DNA from: Diploscapter coronatus
Taxonomy: Eukaryota > Nematoda > Chromadorea > Rhabditida > Rhabditidae
NCBI GenBank assembly: GCA_964036155.1
Contig: OZ038422.1
Span: 72,749,201-72,813,200, forward strand
Reading direction: 5' to 3'
DNA length: 64,000 nt
Position 1 is the stretch's first letter; each line of letters begins with the position of its first letter. Below the pieces are notes generated by a model. It worked only from the letters and a program-made list of their open reading frames with translations, did not search any database and was not told where the DNA came from. Below, piece by piece: positions 25,600 to 36,280 of this stretch. The position numbers and the translations under genes were made by a program.

Positions 25600-28500
25600 A
25601 TGGACGATGCGTCCTCAGACCTGGTGATTCCCGACATTCCTCTGGCTTCCATCGACGAGGACATCGACTCGAATAAAAATAGTCAGAGGTAGCCTTGTCG
25701 TTGTTTCGCTTTTAATTTTCAAAAAAAGCCATTATTTTAGTTTCTTTTAATCTAATTTTTAAACAGAGACGTTATTCCCTTATAAAAATTCCAAATTTGA
25801 TTTTTGGTTTGATAGAAATTGATTTGTGGGATATTTTTGAAGAACGAATATGAAAATCGATCCGATATATTCGGCCTTCTAATTTTTGCTAAAACATATC
25901 TAATTTCATTTCGCGACAATTGTCCTGACGAAAATCGATAAATAGAGAGCAGGTTATAATAGGTTTCGAAATATTCGAACTCAAGGCTATGTTTAGGAAA
26001 ATCGACTCTTCCTACAGAGTTTGCAAAAATAAAATCATTAATCAGAAAACTATTTTAAAAGTTCAGTAGCGATTCTGTCGAGGAGGCGAATGACAATATC
26101 ATAGAGGAAGAGGACAGGAAGCTCAACGATGAGTTGTCATTGTCATTAGAGGTAAATTTAGAATTATCCGTTAAAATTGTCATTAACATTTATGCCATAG
26201 TTTGAAAGCATAGCGTGACTGATCATGTTGATATTTGATATGGTTGGATTTGATTATGATCTTAAAGTCGGAATAATGTTGAGCTTCTATCACTTGTAGA
26301 CCATCATTTATCTGAAACATACACTTTTTCACGTATCCGCATTTTTCAATATCAAAATATCAGACCGCAGAAATGATAAGAAACGGAGAAAGTGTCATGA
26401 ATCACTTCGTCAATTTGTTTTGTTTTCACCTTTCGACAAATTGAAAACCGGTTCTGCGCGACTCTAAACTTGGCATTCTGATTGGGCGTGGATTTTTCAA
26501 ACTTTCTAGTTCTGAAAGGAAAAGTGTAAAAATAGGCAAAGTTTAAGGATTATTTTTAGGACTTGGTTGGGAATTTTGACGAGAAAATTCGGTCATGTTT
26601 GAGGAATCCGACGGTGAACACGGACGATATTGCACCGGTACAAATACGGACGCAAGACGACGTTATGAAGGAGAGCCAGTAAGAATTGTTACGGATAGAA
26701 TTTAATAGACACCTAAATTATCTTAAAAGTATGATAATTTATGATCTTAAGAAAGATTCCTCGAACAATTATTGAAATTTACGTTGAAACTTCGAATTTC
26801 CTGAAAAATGTCGTAATAATGATCGTTCAACGATATTATGTGATAGCAATAGTTGCGGAAATTGTAAAATTGCTCACTAATTTTCAGAACTTGGTGGACG
26901 TTGACCGGCAACTTTGGTAACATTCAGCCGCTCGATTTCGACAAATCCATGATCAGGAATAAAATGGTCAGGGCGCTCGAACTCAGCTCGAGTACAACGG
27001 TATGTTTCACGATATTCGAACAACAAATCAACATTCTACTCCACGATGTTTCCGCTAGTTCGACGTAATTTCGATAGTTATCTTAATTGCAACTCATTAT
27101 CGCAAGCTTCAAGCTATTATGTTCTGGTTAAATCTGCTAGTTCATTTTCTCACTCCTATCCCCATTAGCTCTAATTTCATTCCATAGCGTCGAATCTATG
27201 AAATTCCACAATGTCTCATTATTCATTATCCCCCAGGGATTATTTTGCATCTGGAGGCTCGTTAATTTTGCCTTACTCAAAATGGATTCCTTTTCTCGCT
27301 TCACGAATTTCGCAATTGTTTATAGAAAGTGGGAGGATTGAATTCGGAGACATACACATTTGTAAGGCCTATGTTTGGGGAAGCTAAATACGGGGGTTGG
27401 CTTTGTTTTTTTTTTTTTGCTTTTCTCTTCAAAAATTCTTTCTGCTCCCATCCTATTTTTTTCCTATTTCTCTTACAACTCTTCTATCTCTAACCATTTT
27501 CTTCATCCTCTAATCCTCCCAACTTCACCTTCTATTTCCCCTTTTCTCTCTTAACTTTGCCTTCTTTGGGACGAGCGCATTTCCCTATTGATTACAAGAG
27601 CCTCCCGTAGGCACTTCTAGCCCGTGTCTGATTCTTTTCCGCCCTCTTCTAATTCCATCATCTCTAATTCATTCTCTTTCTCTTCATGATGAATATATTC
27701 ATTCCTTTGTATCAATTTCGCCCCCCTATTCTATCTTCATCCTTTTAGGCCACCATTTAATTAGGCCGCTCGCCTTTTATGAGCAAAGCTGCTCCATTCT
27801 CTCTTTAGTTCTTTCTTTGGGGACTCGAAATCCCCCGCTTTCTTTCTTTGTACAAATCGAATTATTTCGTTTTGATTAAAAAATGAAGGAATTTTACGGA
27901 TTTCGTAGGGATTCGAAATTTTATGCTTTTAAAATGTAATTTTAAATTTCCTAGAGAGAAGGTTCAATTCTCGATCTGTGAAGTTGGATATAATACCACT
28001 TAGTTCAGCTGCTTTTTCATATTCCTCAACTTAGGATTCTATAATTCTGTAACCTACTTGAGAATTTTATCCCATTTATTATTGACAAAGTACGCATTGG
28101 TCAATTAATTTTCAACCTCCATTTGCTTATTCAAAAATCCGGTACCTGCCTAGAAATTTTATCCTATTATTCTATTTAAACAAAATTGAATAAGCTTTCT
28201 CATGTTTTTTTTCTAAAAAATAAAATTTCCAGCCAAAATCGGACACGGGTGAGGACGGTGGCGTGGCGGATCTGTCGGACGAGGAGGAGTTGCGTCATCG
28301 ACTCGACATGCATCAGCTCATCTCGCATCACCCCAATGGCAGCTACTCGACCGGAGACTCGCCGCCGCAAACTGCCGATCAGGTCATCGAGGAGATCGAC
28401 AGGATGCTGCAGGTTTTATTTTTATCAAATCAAAAGATTATCAGTATCATGAGGCTCTGCATATTTTGCCCTCCTAGAAGAAAATACACTCGAATGCTAA

Positions 28501-30463
28501 ATGTTAGTGACTTCTCCTTTCTACCGCTACGAAATGAAGGAGACAAAGAAGAGTCGCTAACATCTAGCAATGGAGCATGGTCCGAGAGGAGCAGGATTTG
28601 CGGGGGGTAGCATGCGATAAAAAATCTCCCATCCAATTTATCATCAAGATAAAATTTCATGCATTGATGAAATATTCGAAAATTTTCAATACGCGCACAG
28701 TAGTGAAATCGCTCCATTATCTAAAGAGCGCAACTTTTCGACCTAGGATCATTTGAATTTGAAATATACTTGAAAGAAAATTAGTGTTATTTTATTTTTT
28801 ACATACTTTACATATTATTATATACTATTTGTAGTCCTGCGACCCATTCAATGGCTCGATGATGAGCGATCGAACGATGGAATCCGTTGATTCAATGTAT
28901 TCTTCCATGAGGTATATATATTTTTTATTAAAGTTGAATTTATTTAAATTTAAATAATCAAGGTCCCCACCTCTAATACAATCGACATACGACTCCGAAG
29001 CGAAACTCCGACAAGCACACATGTTTGCAGCTAATCCTACAAGTATGAACTTTAATTATATTATTTTCTATATCATGTCGTAATATGAGGAAATATGTAT
29101 TATAATTTCTTTCTCTCTAGCAGCCCTCCTCAACACAGACGATCTTTCCGGTAAATATGTAGATTTGTATTCGTGAAAACTTAACAGCTGATGATATGAT
29201 ATCTAAATTTAGGTTTATTATGACATTTAGCAAAACGTTTTTGCCTGATAAAAAATTATTTTATCTTATGACTATGTCACGATATATCCAAATCGCTAAA
29301 TATAATTTCCAAGACAATATAATATAATTCTGTCAATTCTAATTATATCATCAGCTAGTAAGGGCGAGTAGAAATGCACTTTTTTGCACCTAGAAGATTC
29401 TATTTCAAGTTCTTCATGTTATGCTGAAAGTATTGTGTTTTATTATGGCATTAAACTTTAGTGGTCGTTCTCAAAATTAGAAGCTTGTCAGAAATTAAAA
29501 CATATTAGACAGAGCCATATTAATACTGCATTTCATATGCTTGGCGAATTATGTGATGTAGAAAAGTTGAATTTTAAATAAAATGACAAAATTGTACTTT
29601 TAGATCTGGAGGAACTTTCGTACTCGAAATTGGTCACATTGGCCGCTGAAATGGAGCAATTAATTCAAGTTTACAACGAGAGTTTGGTCGAAGAGTTGGC
29701 TCATAGGTAGAAAATAAAGAAATGAATACTTTTGTCCCAAGACTGAGTGTTTTTATCCAACAAACTATTCTCTTCGCGATTTTCTTTGTGAGAAAAGTAC
29801 GCACCTTATGATAGATGCACTCACAACTTGAAAATAACAATAGATTAAACACAAATTATAGAATTTTAAATTATTGTTTTAGGGATGAACTAGAATACGA
29901 AAAAGAAATGAAAAACAGCTTCATATCACTGCTGCTTTCAATTCAAAACAAACGAAGGCAGTTTGTGGCGGAGAGGAAGAAAAAGGTAAAATTTATTTTA
30001 AATATAGAATTGTTTTATTCTGCTTTAAATATTTCCCACATCAAGTAGTATTTAAATCTAAACCGATCCATTAACTTATAAGAGACTATACTATAATATT
30101 TACAATAGCGTGAAGTTTTTTACGTGGGTCAAAATGTTAACCATCAAATGATATGGTTGGAAAATTAATTCCAACTTGTTTTAGGGTAAAGCCGACTCTT
30201 CTCAACCCCTGCCTCAATACATGACGACTTTGATTCCCTACGATGAATTTCGGAATCTCGACAACACAACTTTGAACTTACTAATTAAAGGTAATTCAAG
30301 CAACCAGATCTAATTAATTACCCAGTTAATTAAGTCCTGAAAGCTGTGAATGAAGATAATCCCGCTGTGCCCAACCTTCTAACGGAGTATATTTTGAAAG
30401 GTAATTAACTTTAACGATTTAAAAATAATTTAAATTACTTTAGTGGTCTGCCCCAAGTCATAA
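25600..30463 (+). CDS. unc-76: UNC-76/FEZ family kinesin adaptor, 13 exons
   Basis: FEZ/UNC-76 proteins are cytoplasmic kinesin-1 adaptors for axonal transport and for axon outgrowth and bundling. Exons are 25600-25688, 26067-26151, 26560-26678, 26888-26999, 28233-28412, 28835-28911, 28963-29042, 29121-29150, 29604-29706, 29883-29985, 30185-30290, 30335-30400 and 30444-30463. The N-terminus is acidic (SIDEDID, EEEDRKLNDEL), followed by TWWTLTGNFGNIQPLDFDKS, ELRHRLDMHQLI and ADQVIEEIDRML. The conserved coiled-coil region reads RDELEYEKEMKNSFISLLLS then IQNKRRQF. After it come LPQYMTTLIPYDEF and VPNLLTEYILKVVCPKS. Each block matches remembered FEZ1 sequence in order. Intron 4 (1.2 kb) contains its own pyrimidine-rich block. 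The ATG at 25600 has an acceptor just upstream. Confidence 0.93.
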
Positions 30464-32705
30464 TTATCGTCGTTTTGCCAGTCCTTGCTCGGAAATTTTA
30501 TATTAAAATATTCATTAATATACTTTAGGTTAAGATATTAAGTTATTTAATTTTAAAATGACTTTTTCTTTGATTTAACAAACCCACCCTGGCTTTAAAC
30601 AAGTTCTTGTTGCCATTTTCTATGACGCGCGCGCTTTTCCGGTGCTTTAAACAATGATGAATTTGACGGTCTCGTTAAAATATTGATAAAAATTTATTTA
30701 TTTTGAATTTTCAGATAATATATAATATAATTTTTGTCAATATTATATCTAAATCATGCATAACTTTATAATGCTGATAATAAATGTTCAATTTCTAGCC
30801 ATTTTATGTTATACTTTGTTATTTTTGCAGCTTCGTCTGTATCCTTTTCATTTTATTTGCATATCACTAGGATTTGCAAGCTCTCGATTTCATTTTATTT
30901 TTTTCTCGCGAATTTCGCACTGATGCAATTTCGTTGCCTTGCGAAACTTGTTCCAATTGTCCCATGAGATTCAAATTTATTCGCCAAAGTTTAGTTCCAA
31001 ATTTTTTGCAAGTGAAGATGCAATTCGTCAATTTTGAACTGAACTTTCTGGATCGAAATACCGTATTCTCTAAAATTAGGATTGCATTTTTGTGATACTT
31101 AAAAACTATTAGAATACGATATTTTGATGATACCTTACACTACCAATGACTTGATTTCATTGACTCTTCAAGTACGCTTCTTTCAGCATCTTTGGGCTTT
31201 ACTAGGTGATTTTAAGATTGTTTTAGGTGCACTTTTCATTATCTGAAGTGATTTTAAAATTGCCCAACCGATTTCAGTCACAAAACATTACGGTACTACC
31301 ACAAAGAATCATCTTCAGTTCTGTTGAAATAATGTCAGTTTTATTATGTCACAAAAATATTCATAACTCGTAAAGAGAAACTTTATTTCATTATTTCTTT
31401 ATTTTTGCGAGTTAAGATATTATATCCTAGGAGCTAAATTGAATCTTTCATGTATTTGGATTTCAAAAATCTAACCCTTAGTGAATCTGCATATTTTTTG
31501 GATCTCTATGTTAAAAATCTAGTTTCGATATGATCAATGGTCCTAATGTAAGATAAATTGATTTTTATTTGCACTTTGGAATACATGGCATTTTTATATT
31601 TTAATTTTCGAAAAAAACGATAAAAATCAGATGGAATAATTTTTGCACGATATTTGAAATGCTTTGCTAATTTTTCGTAAACAATAAAATCAGCGTCTTT
31701 TAGGCGAGAAACATCGCGTTGATGCTGAATTATTCATGCATAACATCTGCAATTTTCGCGATCCGTTGCAGCTTCGCTAACATTGTTAGTCAGAAGCGAG
31801 GACTCTTGGCTGAATGCCTAAATGAAGAAAGTGCAAAAATGCCTAGCGACAAAAATAAGTCGCATTCCAGGAAATAAGTAGCTATTCTCAGAACATTGGT
31901 GTTTTCAGTGAAAAATAAAACCCCCTTTATTATAATTAGTTTCTGGGGATCGAAATTCCTATATGCCTGCATATTTTCTCATTTGATAAATAATTTAGTT
32001 TTATCATAACATAGTAGAATTAGAAGAGAGTTGCTTTTACCATATAAGCACATACAAAATTTCAATATAACTTTGTAAACAAGTCTCAACACCTCAAAAT
32101 CTCTACTTCGAGCTAATTTTCGCTATGCTACGCATTTCAATTCGAGCATTCCGCTTGCCTTGTCTGAAGCCCGAGTGGCGTAGGTCAGCCGTGTTTCCGT
32201 CTTTCTCTTCCCTCCTTCTGGTACTTGCTTCTAGCTGCATCGCCACATCGATCCTAGAAGGAAACGCGAAAAATAGCATTCTGAAAATAGAGAACCCAGA
32301 GAAGACGCTCTATATTTTGTTCTTTTCTTCTTTCGTTCTCTTAAGCCTCAATACTCTCTAAAATTTGTATTTTTCTCCGATTTTCAATTTTCTACAAAGA
32401 TTTCATTATTTCTATCATGCTCTCTGTGTCTGGACTCTCTAGAGTACAAATTGTCTCTAAACTCGTATCCTTCTCTTTGCTCTATATATTTCACTAATTC
32501 TATCTCTCTGGACCCTCTAGAATTGTAATTCACTCTAAATTCGTATTTTTCTCTGCTCCCTTGCTTCCTACTTACTGCAAGTCTATATCTCTGGCTCTCA
32601 TTTTGTCGTATTTCGTTTGCAGCAGCAGCAATTCGGCTTTTCGCCCGGAGCAAATTCGAATTTATCATCGAGCCGAACGAACGAAGAAAGGAACGCTCTA
32701 GTCGA
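30464..32705. other. 2.2-kb intergenic region, no gene seen
   Basis: This is AT-rich DNA between unc-76 and the CNRIP1-like gene on the same strand; the spacing is too large for a tight operon. A CT-rich stretch at about 32180-32560 precedes the CNRIP1-like ATG. The 78-codon frame at 32125-32361 overlaps this stretch and has no in-phase continuation. Confidence 0.6.
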
Positions 32706-34699
32706 ATGCCAACTGATTCGAATTCTACCACTTTTCAACTGCTCGTTTCCATAAAGTAAGTCATTTGTCTTGTTTATTAGCTTTATTTTTTCTAGTAATT
32801 TAATAGTTTACTTTTCGTTTTCTCTATTTAAATATTTTATTTATAATTCGAACTTTAATTAGAATCTAACGAAGTTAGGCTTTTACACTTTTCCACGAAA
32901 CTTCATTGCATAATGGATGATCATTGATAATTGTGTAACAATAGAAGAAGAATCGAGTATTGATGAGAAACAATTGAGGTCAAACTTTGAAAATTCTAAT
33001 TTTTTTTGCGAACTTTTGTAATTTAATAACATAAAAGCCTCATTAATTTGCAATTCAAGCATCATTTTGGTCGGTTTTGTTTATTTTTTCGATATGCATA
33101 TCAGATTTCTCGTTCTATTCGAAAATCATAGCTGAAAATTTTTAAATAGGAATTTCATAGAGCTTTCAACAAGACTGAAATAAATTATGATCTTTCATAA
33201 CTTTCATAAAAATTTTAACTCAACCCGTCGTTTTTAATCATCGATACCTTTAGGTCCGGCTTTAATTTTCACTGATCACTAAAATGTGATATGAAGTTCA
33301 GTGGGAATTTTCACTAACTCATAAACTTTCTACTTTTTTAAATAAAAATATCAATTCAACTCTTCCCGTTTTTCGATCATTAATCCCTTCAAGCTCGGAT
33401 CTTTCACACGAAGTCTATTCTTTGAGTAACTCAGCTTCATTCCTCTTTTTCCTTCGCTCAGTTGGCTAATCGAGTTTCCTTACCAAAGTAAGCCCAATTT
33501 CTTGCTGCGATTGTCATTTTCGCCATTTTTCAGGCGTATTTTTTTAACGAAACACCAATTTTCACGCATTTTTAAAATAGTTCAAAAATGGAATTATGCA
33601 ACAACAGAATATTAAAAATATATCTAAAATATCCTTATTTTTAACTAGGTAAAATGTGTACACTATCAATTAAAATAGTAAATAGTTACTTGAATCAGAC
33701 TCAAAATATTTTCTTATTTAAAACTTGAGACAGGATAAGACTTTCCCAAGACATTTGACGTATGAATATCCGGGCAGGGATTAGTTTGAACATAAGAGTG
33801 CAAATCGGAAAAAAATCGTTTGGGTGCTAAAACAGATTAAAGAATATTTTATTTTTAACTATAAATTTTAGAGAAATCGACAATGGGGATCCGATAGCGT
33901 TCAAGGTTGATGGGCAGCGATTTGAAACGAGTCAGAAGACGTTGAAATTCGCCACGAACAATCGATATAAAGTTAGTGTCACAACGAAACCGCCGGTGGA
34001 TTTGTGGTAAGTAATAGACATAAAAATCGCCTCTATCACTTATACACTTTTATATTATTGTTATTATAGCTCGGTAATAATTAATAAAACTGGTAGGACA
34101 TAAGCTAATGAAATTTGTGTTTTAGAAACTCATGAAGTTATTTATTAGACTTTAATGTATTGTTTCTGTTAATTGCCATACAATTATTATCATAAAATAG
34201 TGATTGGTATATACATACATTTTTATATTATATTTTCAGTTATGCCAACCTCGGTGGTTGCGACCTACAATTGCACAGTTCAAATCCGAAAAGCGGTGAA
34301 TACGCTGCGGAGTGGAATACCACAGGATGTGATGTAAACAAGAAAGGCAATAGGAGTACGATAGCACTCACTTTACAGGTTTTTTTTTTTTTTTTTTTTT
34401 TTAAATATTAGACTTAATTTTCATCATTATATTAATATTTTCTTGCTACAGCTATTTTTCGTCAAAGTTGGCTACGGCCTACTTTTTTTTATTAATTTTG
34501 ATCTCCATTTATATCTGAATTAATTTATATTTAACAATTTTAGGGACCCTGTGGTATAATGAAACGCCAACTGCAATGTAAATTCTACTCAAAAGACGAT
34601 TCTCATGCTTATTGGGGACACAAATTATCTGCAATTCAGCTAAATTGTTACAGTGACGGTAGCGGTAATGTCAACGTTACGGAAGAAGAAATTAAATAG
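32706..34699 (+). CDS. Cannabinoid receptor-interacting protein 1 (CNRIP1) family protein, 159 aa
   Basis: CNRIP1 is a small cytoplasmic protein known in vertebrates to bind the CB1 receptor tail; its job in nematodes is not known to me. Exons 32706-32755, 33872-34006, 34240-34378 and 34544-34699 join in phase to 159 residues, close to the about 164 of the human protein. The core FKVDGQRFETSQKTLKF, then YKVSVTTKPPVDL, corresponds to the CNRIP1 VDGQRF and YKVEVKIKP motifs, and GYHK/CQW-type positions are replaced by DDSHAYWGHKLS near the end. Exon 1 supplies FQLLVSI, matching the conserved first beta strand. Intron 1 is 1.1 kb. An AATAAA lies at 34923-34928. Confidence 0.85.
34380..34402. repeat. 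Poly(T) run of about 23 bases in a CNRIP1-like intron
   Basis: This homopolymer run begins one base after the exon 3 donor GT. Length errors are likely in sequencing. Its position directly after the donor is unusual, but it is probably a simple repeat. Confidence 0.85.
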
Positions 34700-34922
34700 T
34701 TCAATAGTCTGATTATTATTTATTTTATATTTATTACGACTTTAATGCTGCTAAATATTTCTTTGAGAGTTCTAATGCAACATTAAAGTCTATATCAACT
34801 AGTACAATGAATGCAATGATCTCAAAATATATTGTAAAATATTTATTATTATTATTATTATCGAATGATCGTCATAATCGAAGTAATATGAATCCGATCC
34901 CACTTCGACATTTCACATATGC

Positions 34923-34928
34923 AATAAA
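34923..34928 (+). terminator. Poly(A) signal AATAAA of the CNRIP1-like gene
   Basis: An AATAAA hexamer lies 224 bases after the stop codon, with no closer canonical hexamer. Confidence 0.5.
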
Positions 34929-35090
34929 GAGTTTATGATAAATGGAGATTTTATCTATAGGTGTGAGAATATAAATAAGGAAGCTTTATTTTATGAATTA
35001 GAATGTTTATCATCGTACACAATTCCATATAGAGACGTTTGAATTGATTCATAATTATTTGTAGTTTGGAAATTTCACAGATTCTTAAAA

Positions 35091-36108
35091 ATGCATTTTC
35101 ATATATCGATTATTCTTATATTTTGCATTCTAATAGCTATAAAAGTGTCGATGGCAAGACAGGTATAAATATTAAAAATACTCTATCTACTAATAAATTA
35201 GATTCTAATCTTTAGACATACAATAATTATAACGACAATTATAATAAAAAAAAATTATAAAAGACGGCATTTATCTAACAAGAAGTATAAACTAAAAGTA
35301 ATTTAGGCTGCTAAAATGCGTTCAAGTCATCGAGCCATTTACTTTACAAAGTCAATACGCTACTGAAATTGCTAACGAGGGTTACAAGACCATGAGTCCC
35401 ACTATTGAGTATTTATTTATCTATTTTCGGTATATTTCTGATCATTCCAGATTCGGCATTCAAGACAAATGTAATATCGTCATGTCATATTTGATAGCGC
35501 TTTTAGATTATGGTTGCAGTATTTTAAATTAATTTATTATGCAACAATTTCGAGAACATCGATCCTATCAAACGCAATTTTAGACGTTTGTTTTGGATGT
35601 GAATTGGAGTTTTATGGTTCCACCGCTTGGAGTGCCTACACTTTTGCTGATCCCTTGTCGATTCCTCTCTGGTACTGACACAATGGTTCCCAATAGTGCT
35701 CTTCTATACGATTCGTTAGTTGTCGATGTCTCAAACGCTACGACATGCATGAAAATGGTAATGTGGGGGCCTGTAAAGTACAACCACATTCTATCGAATA
35801 CCGTGACAAATCCTGAAGAGCTCTGTAGAGTAGCTGAAAATGAGAGATTTTACTCGTTGATTTGTACAGATGATAGGAAACACCACGAACTTGAAATAAA
35901 TCCCCTCATGTTGATAGAACAGTGTCAGATCATTACTACGATGCGTTTGCATGCAGAGACACTCTTGATCCATCACAAAGTAATGCAACATTCTTATTTT
36001 TTTCTGAAAAAAAATAAATGCTTTGTTGAATGCCAATATTATTTAACTAATTTATGTGATCAGTATGAATTACACATGAATCCATTGAAAATGATTAATC
36101 AATGCTGA
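35091..36108 (+). pseudogene. Decayed C6-like secreted-protein copy
   Basis: An intact signal-peptide exon, 35091-35162 (ATG, then ISIILIFCILIAIKVSMA), has a clean donor. It is followed by coding remnants related to the downstream gene at 36281. At 35586 a reading frame gives DVCFGCELEFYGSTAWSAY, matching DVCAGCQLHDVGYSGWKH of that gene, but it hits a stop. Homology resumes in another frame as SNATTCMKM and FYSLICTDDRKHHEL, running to a TGA at 36106. A third fragment, CQYYLTNLCDQYELHMNPLK, duplicates the last part. An upstream open stretch (35308-35538) has weak similarity to the first C6-like domain. A frameshift plus unmatched phases suggest a pseudogene; a sequencing indel or a diverged gene cannot be excluded. 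A possible TATA box (TATAAATA) lies at 34970. Confidence 0.55.
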
Positions 36109-36239
36109 CTATTCTTTTCTCGTTTGCTCGCGAAATGCGAGGCGTTTTCTTTCATTCAGAAAAGCGGAAGTTCGATCACCAAAACAGCTCTCGAAGCATT
36201 CACCGAAATGCGGCTGAATGAACCGATTTTCAATGAAAA

Positions 36240-36246
36240 TATATAG
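36240..36246 (+). promoter_or_regulatory. Possible TATA box of the C6-like gene
   Basis: TATATAG lies about 35 bases before the ATG at 36281, allowing only a very short leader. A TATAAAT at 36261 is too close to the ATG to serve. Confidence 0.35.
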
Positions 36247-36280
36247 GCCCGATGGTTGTCTATAAATTTCCTATTTCGCC

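Noticed and set aside
32125..32361. 78-codon plus-strand frame with a hydrophobic end
   Set aside because: It overlaps a CT-rich upstream tract and does not connect in phase to the CNRIP1-like exons.
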